Origin: Spongilla lacustris
Lineage: Eukaryota; Porifera; Demospongiae; Spongillida; Spongillidae
Assembly: GCA_949361645.1 (NCBI GenBank)
Contig: OX442416.1
Location: 13,191,540 to 13,255,539 of the forward strand
Direction of reading: 5' to 3'
Length of the DNA: 64,000 nt
Part shown: one piece after another, positions 12,501 through 24,594 of the stretch
Numbering within the stretch: position 1 is the stretch's first letter
Layout of the letters: the number at the start of each line of letters is the position of its first letter
Translations under genes and position numbers: made by a program
Notes under the pieces: generated by a model
What the model was told of the DNA's origin: nothing
Databases searched by the model: none
Seen by the model: only the letters and a program-made list of their open reading frames with translations

Positions 12501-15500
12501 TTATAAAACTATAGTGTTATAACGTTTGAATCGCTATATCGTCCGAACGCTAAAGGCTATCGACTTCCTATTTTCAACAGTTCATACTACACCATTTCTC
12601 TATAATAAGTTACATTTTGGAGTCTTGAACTTGCTCCACACCTGTATTGCAACGTTCGATACCCCACCGGGTTCAAACCCGCCATAACTTTAGGTAGGAG
12701 TAATCAAATTGCTTCAATTTCAGTTTATATGTACAGAGGTCCTATACCTATCGATTTGTTCTGTTCGTTAATTTTTATTCCATCCGTTACGGAGATACTG
12801 TTGAATAAACTACGTGCACTTTTTCCCGCTCGATTCGCGCCAATGATGTAACCACCACCTCCCCATACATTGAGCGGGACGCGATTTGCCCAAATCGAAT
12901 CAAGCGGGAAAAGTGGACTTACTTTGTTCAACTGTATCTCCGTAACGAATGGCATAAAAATTAACGAACAGAATAAATAGATAGGTATAGGACCTCTCTA
13001 CCTACAAACCGAATTTGAAGCGATTTGATTACTCCTACAGAAAGTTATGTTGCGTTTGAACCAGGTGGGGTATCGAACGTTGCAATGCTGGCACAGAGCA
13101 AGTAATGGTGTAGTATGAAGTCGTTAAAATAGAAAGTCGATAGCCTTTACCGTTCGGACGATATAGCGATTCAAACGTTACAGCACAATTATTTTATAAT
13201 GTTATAAAACATATAGGAAGTTTTCGCGGAAACTGTCCCATATATATAATTATATATGAAAAAACTATACTTAACAATCCTTATAATATTATCTGAATTG
13301 GTTGACTCCTTATATTGCAACATAGTATTAAGTATTTATATCAATGTACACCTTACCAAGAAACTGTGCAATGATGAATACGAATACGATTGCTGCAGAT
13401 ACTATCAGCTTGTTTTTGGACTGCCCAAGACAGCCATAGTGATCACCTTGCGCAACATCCAGTATCTCTAGATCACGAGAGCAGTCACGCGGTACAGAGG
13501 TCAGCTGTAGAAAGTCTATACTGCACTAGATGCATACATGTACACGTAAAACAATTCAAAGGTTTACTGAACTGTTTAAATTGAAAATCATAATAATAAT
13601 AGCAATAATTTTTTTTGGGGGGGGGGGGGGGGGGGGGAGGTGGGGGGAACTATTGTTTAATTGTTTAGTTTTTAACATCGCATCCACGGGAAAGGCGGGA
13701 ATTTTTTTTTGGATATTGAACATTCCTCCTATCGTTTATTTGATTGGAAAAATATATAATCAGAAAGCTCGCCTATTTGTAAAAAGTAATTCGGTTACAC
13801 TTTTTTGGAATGGTCTTTTATAAATTACTCCCTGTTGCATGAAAGGTCGAACCGATACATCGTTTTTTTACATGAAAAAGGCCATCGGGTTTCCTAACCA
13901 CCTTGAGTCAGAGTAATACTGAATCAAAATTGCATTAAACATTGGCTATATATAGGAGGGTGCATAAATCCCTTTTTCAAAAAAGCCAAAGCTTTTTTTG
14001 AAATTATCTCAGTAGTAAGTTACAAGACATTCTCGCTCGTTGAAGGCAGGGGGCGTGGTCCGTCCATCCAAACTGCCAGCGGAGGCAAGTTTTGCAAGTT
14101 TTACCAACAAATCCGGTCTGCACCTGCCTGGATAGAGACATGGTCTGTTATTTAGTAACACAGGAAGAAAGATTCTTGCATTGAAGTCAGCCCACGCAAC
14201 AATTCACTCGCCGTAGTGCCGTTTCTCAATTCAGTACATTAATTGCGCTGCACATATCACTCCTACCTTGAGAGTTCATTACAAGTATTTAACTTAGAGC
14301 CTCAATTTTAAACCATTTTTACGATGTTTCATACAGTTTTTACGCAATTTTTTGTAACGTTCATTAGAACGAATATGTTCCTAAAACAAATCTGTACCTC
14401 TCACTCGATAAAGCCACACCAAATCAATATTTAGTTTCTGATCCCCAAACGCATCCATTTATCGGAAAACCAGTTTATTGTGACTATAATCATATTCCTA
14501 TACATAATCATTTTCAATAGCTTCTCGAGTGAACTGTAGTCTTATTTTTTTTAACAAGCCTGAAGGTGATCTTTTCATACTATAAAACATCAGCAAGGCC
14601 ACAAATGTTAACCAGTATAAGGATCAGAGCATAATCAATCACATGCATCGAACCTGTTTGAACACAAAATAGAACTGCGTGAAAGGCGCTCTAATGATAG
14701 CGTACTATGTAGTATGAAGACAACTGGACTTAGATAATAAATTCAATGTTGCATGTCAAGTTAACAAGTATAGCTATGCTCTGCTGTCCCATTGATGTTT
14801 GGAGCCATGCAGTGCCCAACGCCATAGTAACAGTTTCAAGAATTCACAAATGATTAAGTTGCAAAGCTTCTGGGTAGGCTTACAGCCCTAGCTCCCTCAT
14901 ACCCTCGCTAGGGAAGATTGGGTACCAGTCCGGACCACGCCCCCTCAAGACCCTTCGTAGAAGAACGGAAAATGACAAATAAAACAAGCTTTTAGAGTGT
15001 CTTAAAAGCAGGCGAAATTGAATCAATTTGGTGTACATGTAGCCGGAATAATGCAGTCTTGAAGTCCTAATCACCCGCCCGCCCGCATGCTATGAATATA
15101 ATGTGGAGGACCAGAAACTAAAGATTGGTTTGGCGTGGCATAAAGCTATAGAACCACTTGTGCAATGACGTTTTGACCAAGCATTTCTGTTTAGAGGGAT
15201 TTAATCGTTTTTCAGTTTGCCACAAAATTGACAAACTTTTCCCGCCGTTCCTCATGCATGGGTGACGCGTATGGTTATATATCTGCACGCATCAGGTTAT
15301 GATTTTTCTTATATGTAATTTCATTTGTGCCAGAGGACGAACCTAACATTAACCCGTGGCATGCACCTACCTGCAGCTGAGGTGTCTGCTGCAGATAAAG
15401 CTATACATGTATACATGTACTGACGGTATATAGTCTTACCATTTTGCTGGTGTCCTCTGGCTGGACAGAGCTTAGAGCTGAGAAAAATAAGAGATATATA

Positions 15501-16652
15501 TGCATATGCACCATGCATGCATGGTCATGCACAATGCAGCATGCATGTTGGGGACATGCAGGTAATCACTAGTACGGCAATTGATAATGTAATGGTCAGT
15601 GAACTAGTACTTATACACAAAAAGACACTCATAACTGACATGCCAGTATAGGTTTTATTATTTTATATGTACTTGATTATAATATAATTATACCGGTATA
15701 TTTTATTATCATGCATGCAGAGGCGACAGAAGGTATTACGATTTATCGAGCCCTGCATGTAGAGCGTTCAGATGTGCATGCTGCTGCAGTAGTGTCATAC
15801 TCTAGCTCTGGGTTGACGCGCGCTGATGCATGATATCATGCAGAGTCTGATGCTTGCAAAGCTTGCTCTACGTTTCAGATGAATGAACTATTGCATGCAG
15901 CAGCGCGCTTATTTTTAACAATTCATGCAAGCTAAACAGCTATTATGCAGCCGGGTTAGTTTCTTAATGCTGACCGCTAAATCAAGATTTGGAGTGACAT
16001 AGTCAGCCGTTTGGAGTGAAATCCATGCAAGCTCCACGTGTGCACCATGACAATGAAAACAAATATTAATTTTGTTTGTTGCTTTGAATTGAGTTTGTTT
16101 AAATCCCTATTAGTGTCGATGTTACTGATTCAAAATTAGCAAGACCCCTTGGCAAAGTTCTTTAACGGCCTGATTCAAGTTCTTTTACACAGTTCGTCGC
16201 TAGATCGGTGGAATGCTTGATTCGCAAGTTATCAAATACTATACAATCGATATAAAGTGCGCTCTTATTTGGGGGGGGGGGGGGGGGGGGGGATGGGGGA
16301 ATTTTAAGCTAGATCACTCCTATTCGTCCGCGCCCCCCCCCCCCCCCCCCCCCCCCCCCGACTAAAACATTGAAAGTTATATATCAATGTATGAATGTTT
16401 CCAATTTGCACAGTATAAGTTTGTACCGGCTGCAACTAATTATGAAAGCTTTCTACATGTAGGCGATATAGACATGCCGCAGCATAAATGCTCCGTCGAT
16501 CGATACAGCTTTTGGTTATCCCCTAAATTTCATGCGTCTGTTGTACCCTGCTATCACATAATACTATACCGGTATCATGTACGTGTACATGTAATTCTCC
16601 ACTGCACGTACTCACCATGATCATGTACGGGTTGGCCTTCGCCACACTCCAT
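9555..16652 (-). CDS. ZnT/SLC30-family cation diffusion facilitator with altered metal site
   Basis: Nine minus-strand exons join in phase: 16616-16652, 15440-15477, 13357-13504, 11837-11983, 11286-11439, 10901-11153, 10464-10569, 9964-10098, 9555-9700; 1164 nt, 387 residues plus stop. The family pattern is clear: NKLIVSAAIVFVF (TM1), GGFFANSLAIMAD (TM2), FGWYRTEVLAAVVSV, YDIDADIMLITA, NDLVQSIGVIISAYIIKFK (TM5), PEWKLADPMCTFLFS (TM6), VRGVHSLNIWSLTL in the cytosolic domain and a terminal CDKC. Members export zinc from the cytosol or load vesicles, usually as dimers. TM2 has SLFLE where HxxxD is expected and TM5 has FVIND where HxxxD is expected, so both zinc-site histidines are missing. The two most upstream short exons rest on splice phase only. 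One donor is GC (ACCG|GCAAGT). Confidence 0.85.
12025..12288. mobile_element. 264-bp MITE in a ZnT intron
   Basis: Inverted termini CCGTAGAGTACCGCGATAT (12025) and ATCTCGCGGTACTCTACGG (ending about 12288) enclose a C-rich/G-rich inverted tract (CCTCCGCCCCCACC / GGTGGGGGCGGAGG) and a further inverted core (GTTTAAACGAGCGTATC / GATACGCTCGTTGAAAC). A relative lies at about 34222-34532. No target duplication is obvious. Confidence 0.75.
12461..13241. mobile_element. Foldback element, copy 1 (in a ZnT intron)
   Basis: Starts ATGGGACAGTTTCCGCGAAA and ends with its reverse complement; the two arms (about 380 bp each) pair almost throughout, meeting near the inverted copies of CGATTCGCGCCAATGAT. Related elements are at 22048-22867 and 37882-38708. 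Short open frames occur on both strands in the arms, without family motifs. Confidence 0.85.
13617..13637 (+). repeat. Poly(G) tract
   Basis: Run of about 21 G in the second ZnT intron, followed by AGGTGGGGGG. One of many long G or C runs in this window. Confidence 0.9.
13650..15430. other. Intron sequence without recognisable gene
   Basis: Second intron of the ZnT-like gene. AT-rich, with only short open frames (13530-13823 plus, 14880-15074 minus) that lack family motifs. Confidence 0.6.
16270..16359. repeat. Facing poly(G) and poly(C) tracts
   Basis: About 22 G (16270-16291) followed some 40 bp later by about 26 C (16334-16359), so the pair can fold into a hairpin or be the ends of a degraded inverted-repeat element. 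It lies in the first ZnT intron. Confidence 0.85.
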
Positions 16653-16659
16653 ATGTCGA

Positions 16660-17590
16660 GCCTTTTACTGGATCTTATGACGGAGTATAGTATTTTTCAA
16701 CCGTCGACACAAGCTGTAGATGTAAATGTATTAAGGGAGTTCTTGGCAAATATTCAACCATTAACCGCAATATTCTTCACAGGAAGCGAAGGCACAGTTG
16801 GAGTACTTTATTGAATAACTTAATTAAGTGACATGTTATTCGTACATGTACATGTGCTGATGAATGAAATTGCTCAATCTGCTTTTCACAAACAAACAAA
16901 AGATGTTTTGCACGATGTTAAATTCATTATCGGGTAAACATATACACAATTAAAAGTACAGTGAAAACCGTGGTACATGACATTAAATTTTTTTCCTGCT
17001 CTTCAATGTTTAGAATTGGTTTTTAAAACAATAATGGTAGGAACTAATGTAATTCTAATAATGCAGTTTGGTAGGCAAACTAGTTGTCAACAAGAGTTTG
17101 AAATTGAAACTTTTCACGTGACTTCTTGGTTTCTATTTTTGGAAATGTGTGCCCCTCGTTCAGCAAAAGTAATTTTAGCTCATTTCTCCTCCTTTCGGAA
17201 ACGGATGAGGCTGAACGTTGGCATATAACTACCACGCACATAACTACATCACTTGGTCGGGCCAAATGTTGAATGCGGTAAACAGTTTAATTGGGGTCCG
17301 CGGCTGCAAATGTGCTGTTTTAGGGGGATACGCGTTTAGCTGTTTGTCTCGTATCGCGTTGTGTTTGTGCTACTGTAATTTTACAGTGAATAGAAAAAAT
17401 ATATGTCTATCTGAAACGCTCGTTTAATGTCAACTTTCGTTCACTTTGTCGCATAAAAGTTTGCCTCGAATGGTTGGGTCCTAAAAGTCAGCCATTTTCG
17501 GATGAATAACATTACAATTATTTACATTATTGTGGTTATCGTTGTTCTGAGTGAAGAAAACAGAACCAAAAAAATTTTTAAAAAATCTTA
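16660..17590. other. No supported gene; upstream side of the ZnT-like gene
   Basis: AT-rich sequence upstream of the proposed ZnT start codon. Several 60-80-codon frames on both strands overlap one another and show no motif. No convincing TATA box was found for the minus-strand gene. Confidence 0.5.
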
Positions 17591-17599
17591 CTGGGATTG

Positions 17600-17745
17600 A
17601 GCGTCCAGGGTGGGAATAGATATGATTCTACCCTGTTTTGTCGAACAAAACCCATGTTGACGTATTTATTGCTTCAACATGGTTTTTGTTCGACAGAACC
17701 AGCTAGGGTAGAACCACATGTATTCCACTATCCAGGACGCACAAT
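17600..17745. repeat. Inverted repeat (about 55-65-bp arms)
   Basis: GATTCTACCCTGTTTTGTCG...AACCCATGTTGA is repeated inverted as TCAACATGGTTTTTGTTCGA...GGGTAGAACCACATG, with a spacer of about 13 bases near 17660-17672. Outer parts CCAGGGTGGGAATA and CCACTATCCAGG also pair loosely. Probably a small foldback element. Confidence 0.7.
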
Positions 17746-17864
17746 CCGGGTAGGATGGTTTGTGCGCTAGCTGTATAAGGACGGGTTTTTGTTAAAAACC
17801 AGTCTAAAATATTCAGGTTGGATGCCCGGTTTATAACTGTTTCCGTTGTTATCCTAATAGGTAG

Positions 17865-18080
17865 GACATTGTGCCCTAGTGTGGAGTATCCGGGGGGGGG
17901 GGGGGGGGGGGGGGGGGGAGGGAGGGGAGGGGGGGGGACATTTTACCCTGGGGGGGACAGTTTGCCCTAGTGCAGAATGTCCGGGGGGACATTGTACACT
18001 AGTGCAGAATGTCCGGGGGGACATTGTACACTAGTGCAGAATGTCCGGGGGGACATTCTGCACGGGGGGACAATCCACCC
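17865..18080. repeat. CTAG-centred palindromic array (32-bp period)
   Basis: After a poly(G) run (about 17891-17918) the unit GACATTGTACACTAGTGCAG plus AATGTCCGGGGG repeats exactly every 32 bp. Each unit is a palindrome about CTAG flanked by GTCCGGGGGGAC boxes. It shares design but not arm sequence with the arrays at 33.2 and 41.5 kb. Confidence 0.85.
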
Positions 18081-18169
18081 TCCCACAACGTGATGATGTG
18101 ACGGTGATATCCAATGCTCCGGTTTGCCAAACTCCAGTTCTCTCAGTCTGCTGGGCGATTGTCTACCAC

Positions 18170-18920
18170 CTTCGTCTAGCTAGGCTACTGCCTCTTTGAA
18201 GTCGTCTCCCGATACATGCCAGCTTGCAAGTTTCCCAAAATGTGCATCGTGCCTTAATATACATGTATTATGATATGTATAAACAATTAGTTCCCCGCCT
18301 CTTTTACATGTCACGTGAGAGCGTGATGACCACGCACAGGGGATCTAGGGCATGCCAAGGACAGAGGGAACAACGGGCGCTTTGGAGGTGTCCATGCATT
18401 CCAAGCCACCATTTAAGAGCCACCTGCATGGAATTCAGGCGGCTCTATAGGTGTACGTTGAGCTGGGGTGTGGGCATGACCAGAGATAATAAACTCTATT
18501 ATCTCTGGTCATGCATTTGGCTGAGAGCCAAGCTGAAGCATGCGTGGAGGACACAGAGAGGAGACGGGCAAGCTATGAATGCCGGTGATGAAGCCTGGTC
18601 AAACCATATCCTCTGCTGGTCTTCAATCTTGGATGACAAGTTCCTCTCACAGACTGGCGATCGAGGTGGGGCATCGAGGATGTCCTGGACACTTATAAAA
18701 TTACAGCAACGGAGTCCCCAATGATATGATTGAGGTCATGGATGGAAAATGGTGGTTATCTCCAAGAGTGATTTCTGACCGACTAATGGCCGCGATGCGC
18801 GCGCTTGAATGGCGGTACCGGCTGATAAAGACGGCGAAGGCCCAGGCATCCTCTACAGGACTCAGCTGTGCTAGGCAACGTCTGAGACATCCACATGCAC
18901 GCTAGTGCATTTCGTGAAGT
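18170..18920 (+). other. Possible degenerate coding segment, unidentified
   Basis: GC-richer than its surroundings, with an open frame of 166 codons (18224-18724) and a second open stretch from about 18665 in another frame (MDGKWWLSPRVISDRLMAAM and onward). Wording such as KLKHAWRTQRGDG recalls retroelement polyprotein tails, but I do not recognise the family. A perfect hairpin sits inside it. Could be a decayed retroelement. Confidence 0.25.
18474..18514. repeat. Perfect 18-bp hairpin, 5-base loop
   Basis: GCATGACCAGAGATAATA, loop AACTC, then TATTATCTCTGGTCATGC. It is exact on both arms and lies inside the open segment at 18224-18724. Confidence 0.9.
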
Positions 18921-18959
18921 AGCGCCGGATGTCCGAGTCAAATATGCTCAGAGCTTCAG

Positions 18960-20200
18960 CCACCAGGTAGGGAGGCATGCATGCATGCATGCATGGTTGT
19001 ATTTTTTAAATTTGCAATTATTGTCCACTTTGCATGCAGGTATTATACATATATGTGTACACATCATAAACAGAAACACCAACACACTGGATCCGCATTT
19101 AATTAGCGCTACTATACATGTACATTTATAGGTGCATATAATGGTATAATTGGTATTGAATTGTTATTGCCGGACATATATTATATGTTCTAAATCAGTA
19201 TTACCTGAGCATACAGAGCAGCTATTCACATGTACATAGGATGTTGAGAAACCCTAATTCATGCCACAATTCAGATTAATTAATCAAATTATTATATATC
19301 GCTGCAGTGCAATTTCAGTTCTATTAACTATATTATATTGTAGGATAATAAGGAGGATGGACCGGCGGAAATTTTTAATTCCTACTTATACTTAGTCCTT
19401 GTAACCTCAGTACACTGCACTGCAACTGATGCACATATGATAGGCTTACTGAATTAAAGGAAGTATACGTAGAAGTATCATGCATCCTTAATTTATCAAT
19501 TATATAACCAGGCAATCATGGTAATCTTGCTAATGAAATATATTTTCAGACGACGTCATGCAAATTTCTTCATGTGGGTGGAAAGGCAGTATACAGAGAT
19601 GCATAGCCACACTATATTGAGCTGTGTGCATGGGTAAGTGATGTATCTTGAGGTCCAAAGAATCACAAATCAGTGTACAAAAATTGAAATCAGTGCCATA
19701 TCGATTGGCGGGTAACTGATCCATGATATTATCATTGATGTATGTTATGAAAGACGAGTGTGATTTTATTGTTTGGAATTAAAATCAAAGCAGCTATTTG
19801 CTGCTTGACCTCTTGGCTTAGATCAGTATGATACCATATACACAGCTACATGTACATGTACCTCTCCTAGTCTGGGTACCCGACTGATCGGTTGGTCCCC
19901 AGACTTGAACACAACATTGGCTATACCGTTACTGCATGATTCATGCATGCAGTGATTCCCGAATATATACATCCAAATTTGTACAAAATAAAGTGTTCTG
20001 AAGTCCACCAGTCCACCATGGTGCTATTTCTGGCCTTCAAAAACTTCTATTCAGTACTATATTTATATACATGTATATATTATCTCTGGTGAAGCCATTT
20101 TCACTTTTTATTATACTATATGTTTTGAGCTAACGGCAAAGTGGCTTGGCCAATTACATGCAATGCTCAATACACATGCAAACAATGTGTGGGCATCGAC
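18960..20200. other. AT-rich stretch without recognisable gene
   Basis: Contains runs of GCATGCATGC and TACATGTAC palindromes and short overlapping open frames only. Nothing with family motifs was seen. Confidence 0.55.
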
Positions 20201-20202
20201 GG

Positions 20203-20877
20203 CAGTGGCGGATCCAGGGGGGGGGTCTAAGGGGTCTAAAGACCGCCCCCCCCCCCGCCCCCCCCCTCGGCCCGACCAGTTATGAATAAATTAACTTATG
20301 AATAATTATAGATAGTTTAGTCTAAACTATCTATGGAAAAACGAAGCGTTTAGTGAACGCGAGTGAACTGATTAGCGAGTTAGCATTTGACCCAAAGTGT
20401 GTGTGAGTGTGTGTGTGTGTGGGAGGGGGTCTAAAGCCAAGGCCCTCCAAGCGTGCAGTGTTTTATTAGTATTACTGCTGCGCGATGGAACATTGTGCGA
20501 GCAAGAAGTAAGCGATCAATTTACATCAGGAAACAGGTAGAGCTAAATCAAGTAGGTATATTAAAACGTGTGTGTCGTTTAGACAAGAATACGGTCACAA
20601 TGGTTTTGCGTAGAGTTCTATTCGCTATCCTTATCCACGTTGACTCACGCAGGCTATGTTAATCGACTCGAATATTGCGCTTGCTAGCTATCAAATTGAA
20701 TAATGAACACACTTTCAAAGTATGCTTATTTTCATGCTAAATGAACGCAAAAGTGAAAAAGCTTCGCCCCAGGCCCCACTGGGGGAGCTTACAGCGCTCC
20801 CCCAGACCCCCTAGCTGTTACGGGATGGGGCACGCCCCCACCAGTACCCACCCCCCGCTTGCGAATATAGTTATTAG

Positions 20878-20908
<31 letters not shown>

Positions 20909-20934
20909 TTCCAGAAATCCTGGATCCGCTACTG
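20203..20934. mobile_element. MITE with CAGTGGCGGATCCAGG termini, 5-bp duplication (copy 1)
   Basis: Left end CAGTGGCGGATCCAGG (20203), right end CCTGGATCCGCTACTG (ending 20934), flanked by GACGG at 20198-20202 and 20935-20939. It carries G and C tracts just inside the ends, including about 29 C near 20879-20908, and a short GT repeat (20398-20421). No transposase. Confidence 0.85.
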
Positions 20935-20949
20935 GACGGCTACTGATAA

Positions 20950-21670
20950 TGTGATATTCCGAGAGATCTCTGTCATGCACCTGCGCCGATTATTCCGGCT
21001 TGCACTAGCTAGACAGTCACACAAAATAAAATAAACGAATTCAGTTTTTATCTTCATGTACCTTGTTCATCCCTTTCGTCTTCTATTTCATGCACACTTT
21101 GCCATTCTCGATCTGTTAAACCATCTCCTTCTTATGGATCTCTTGTTGTTCAACCTTTTCCATTATGAACTTTAATTTGTAGTCGTACGCTTGCTCAACT
21201 GATTAGATCATCTTCTGACTCCGATTTGCTAGACATCATGTATCACGATGCTATATATACTGACCAGAGTAGCACACCCCTAGCTCTGTACTGCTACAAT
21301 ACAACTGCTTGAATACTGCATACACTAAAACTCCAATGCAGGTTGTTCTCAGGGCTCAGGATAAGATTAACACTTTTAGAAATTTTCACGCTTCGATAGG
21401 ACCAAAAACGGTCATGTGCATGCATGGGACCAAATTACGCTATATTTCGGTCCGATCTCCGGTTGCTCATTTGCTTATTTTGGTCCGGCCGGACCAAAAT
21501 AAGACGCGGACCGAAATATTTGTGACAGGCCACACATTTGACAAAAGTCAGGGCATTTGATCTTTCAACATGCATGTGACAGCTTTTACAGGACACGGTG
21601 CATATATAGTTTCTCTAGGGGAAAATGATAGGTCAGTTTATTAGCGCGAGTCAAATATTCGCATCATTAA
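20950..21670. other. No supported gene; duplicated block begins here
   Basis: From about 21480 (ACCAAAATAAGACGCGGACC) the sequence is a paralogue of the stretch from about 41046. Open frames here are short and unremarkable. Confidence 0.5.
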
Positions 21671-21674
21671 TACA

Positions 21675-21678
<4 letters not shown>

Positions 21679-21760
<82 letters not shown>
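21679..21760. repeat. (CA)n microsatellite
   Basis: About 41 uninterrupted CA units, followed by a CGCG-rich purine/pyrimidine stretch and more CACA. The paralogue at 41101-41170 has a shorter CA/CG mixture. Thr/His frames across it are artefacts. Confidence 0.98.
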
Positions 21761-21763
<3 letters not shown>

Positions 21764-22047
21764 TCATGCGCGCTTGCGCGCGCACACACACACGCACACA
21801 TACATCCATTCCTCAAGCAGTACCCCGTACCCGCTCCTGAGGATGGCTGTTCAGAAAGGGCTTAGCCCCCTTAATAGAGGAGTTGCACGTAACGACGTAA
21901 CGTCTTACAACACTTTAAATGTTGCTATAAATATACTGACCGCGTGAGTACGAGATAAATAATAACCGGACGGGAACGACCCACGGAGAAAAGTATGCGC
22001 TCACGCTGTACATATATTTATAGCAACATAATGTAATATATATATAT

Positions 22048-22867
22048 ATGGGACAGTTTCCGCGAAAATGTCACCCTTTTATAACATTATAAGGTTATAA
22101 AAATGCTTCTTGTTTGAATGGCTATATCTTCCGAACGCTAAACGCCATCTACTTCCTATTTTCAATAATTCATACTACACTATTTCTCTATGCCAAATTG
22201 CATTTTGAAGTCTTGCACTTGCTCCACGCCAGTATTGCAACGTTCGATACCCGACCGGGTTTAAACCCTCCATAACTTTAGGTATAGGAGTAATCAAATC
22301 GCTTCAAATTCGGTTTGTAGGTACAGAGGTCCTATACCTATCGATTTGCTTTGTTCGTTAATTTTTATGCCATTCGTTACGGAGATACAGTTATACAAAC
22401 TACGTGCACTTTTTCCCGATACGCGCCAATGTTATAATCCCCGCCTCCCATACATTGAGCGGGACGCGCGATTTGCCAAAATCATTGGCGCGAATCGAGC
22501 GGGAAAAGTGGACGTACTTTTTTCAAATGTATCTCCGTAACGAATGGCATAAAAATTAACCAACAGAACAAATCGATAGGTATAGGACCTCTGTACCTAC
22601 AAACCGATTTTGAAGTGATTTGATTACTCCTACCTAAAGTTATGAAGGGTTTGAACCCGGTCGGGTATCGAACGTTGCAATATTAGTGTGGAGCAAGTGT
22701 AAGACTCCAAAAAGTTATTATTTGTATAGAAATGGCGTAGTATAAAGTATTGAAAATAGGAAGTCGATAGCCTTTAGCGTTCGGAAGATATATCGATTCA
22801 AATAAGAAGCATTTTTATAACACTATAATGTTATAAAAGGGTGACATTTTCGCGGAAACTGTCCCAT
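22048..22867. mobile_element. Foldback element, copy 2
   Basis: ATGGGACAGTTTCCGCGAAA at the left end and the reverse complement at the right, flanked by TATATA. It is absent from the paralogous block at about 42070-42100, where the TATATA flank runs straight on, which marks it as a later insertion. Confidence 0.9.
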
Positions 22868-23115
22868 ATATATAAATAGCTTAACTCCTTATTTCTGTGT
22901 GTATTTGTTCTGTTATAATAGCAACTACATATACGACGAAATTATGTTACAAAACGATACGAAGACCTTGTCTCGTACCCAGACATACGTTGGTCTGGAA
23001 GCGACCCCATATACGCACTACTTGGGGGAGTGTATCTGTATAGCATATGAATAACATTAATATCCTTTTGTTTATTGATAGGCGTCATGATCATAGCATG
23101 AAAATCTAGTACCAC

Positions 23116-23154
23116 ATGGATGCAACGAATGCAACGACAGCTAGGCTGTTCATT
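23116..23154 (+). pseudogene. 5' stub of a second GPCR copy, cut by an assembly gap
   Basis: The first 13 codons (MDATNATTARLFI) and about 250 bp upstream are nearly identical to the intact gene at 42349. The sequence then enters the run of N at 23155-23354. Beyond the gap there is no GPCR sequence, so this is either a truncated duplicate or an assembly collapse or haplotype artefact. Confidence 0.7.
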
Positions 23155-23354
23155 NNNNNNNNNNNNNNNNNNNNNNNNNNNNNNNNNNNNNNNNNNNNNN
23201 NNNNNNNNNNNNNNNNNNNNNNNNNNNNNNNNNNNNNNNNNNNNNNNNNNNNNNNNNNNNNNNNNNNNNNNNNNNNNNNNNNNNNNNNNNNNNNNNNNNN
23301 NNNNNNNNNNNNNNNNNNNNNNNNNNNNNNNNNNNNNNNNNNNNNNNNNNNNNN
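23155..23354. other. Assembly gap (200 N)
   Basis: Exactly 200 unknown bases. Open frames reported across it are meaningless. The sequences on its two sides belong to different repeated blocks (GPCR block on the left, GGTGTC element on the right). Confidence 1.
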
Positions 23355-23374
23355 TATATAAGACAATTGCACTG

Positions 23375-23614
23375 AAGTGTGGCTGCCGTACCCGGCCGTC
23401 TTCATGACTATTACTGGAAGCCAGCAGCGGCAAAATGCACCACGTACAACTTAGAAGGGCAGAGGGCCAAGAAGTCTGGCGGGGAGATCGATTGATAGAG
23501 GACTGCGGGACTAGGTGGGAGAAGTATACCTTATGAATGGTGTATTTGCTAATAGTATTCATGTAACTTCTGTAGGTCCCGATACATACCTTTCGGGCCC
23601 GATACGAAAAGGAT

Positions 23615-23654
<40 letters not shown>

Positions 23655-23993
23655 AATGTATGTTTCGGGCCCGATGCAAAAAGCGGGCGGGGCTGTTAGC
23701 TTATACGTATACCAAGGATTGCGGGGGTGGGGGTCCTTCCGATATCTCACTCCCTGGCAGCCCTGGCTATACATATTAGGAAAGGCGGAGTATCAATCAC
23801 CTACTGCTGACACCTACAGTGTACAGGAAAGGCTATACGTATTAGAGTATCGATCACCTACTGAAGGGGGAAAGGGGGGGAGGGGGGACAATTTCTGCGG
23901 AAGGGGGACAATATCTGCTAGCGGATTACGTCCGTGGGGGACAATTTCCGCTAGCAGATTATGTCCGGGGGGACAGAATCTGCTCCGACACCG
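23375..23993. mobile_element. Right part of a GGTGTC-terminus element (copy of the one at 33118-35673)
   Basis: From GCCGTACCCGGCCGTCTTCA onward this matches the interior of the element at 33546. It ends in an array of CTAG-centred units (about 23875-23985) and the terminus CTCCGACACC. A run of 39 G sits at 23615-23653. It preserves the empty site ACAGTGTACAGGAAAGGCTA (about 23817) where the 33.5-kb copy carries a hAT insertion. Confidence 0.75.
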
Positions 23994-23999
23994 TCATAC

Positions 24000-24560
24000 A
24001 AATAATTTTGCCATTGCAACTGCCTCATTGTTCTTCTCTTTGTTAATTGTCCCGGGTATCTCAGTGAATTAAGCTAGAGGAAGAACACTTCCGGAAGGAA
24101 ATAATCATAGCATTGATGCATGCACGAAGATGAGACTATAGCAGCCCAGAAGATAGACCATATGCAACCAATGTTTCACTGATTACATCATGATCATGCA
24201 CTGATCAATATTATACCAATTTTAATAATTTGCAAGCAGTGATGACTAGTATGTATGCACCAAACAAATATGCGAGCCACCCCACTCACAGGCATTATTC
24301 TGTACATATAAATGGAACACTGACCACAAGCAGTTAATTAACTTAGAATTGTTGGTAAATGCTCAATTGATGTGAGCTTAAAATGTTGATGTAAACAGAC
24401 AAAATAATAGTTCCAAATTGCAATAAAATGATGGCTTGGGATTGACCTATTCAGTGGGGAGAAATGCCCTTGTTGTAATACCTTGGCATTAGATCCCTTG
24501 GGTCATCATGCACTAACTTGTCGATGTAATGCACCACAATAGGGTTCAGGATGTTTTTTT
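24000..24560. other. Non-coding, partly duplicated sequence
   Basis: About 24000-24130 is similar to 50885-51010 (TTGCAACTGCCTCAT...GCACGAAGATGAGACT). The remainder is AT-rich without a recognisable gene. Confidence 0.5.
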
Positions 24561-24594
24561 TTAGTCTTGTAGGCAGGCTGGTATTGGTGACCAA

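Noticed and set aside
17940..18070. CRISPR-like array (regular 32-bp palindromic repeats)
   Set aside because: The units follow one another with no unique spacers, there are no cas genes, and the DNA is eukaryotic.
21625..21840. Thr/His repeat frame over the CA tract
   Set aside because: Direct translation of a dinucleotide microsatellite.
23106..23679. Open frames across the N run
   Set aside because: Unknown bases prevent stops; the frames have no meaning.
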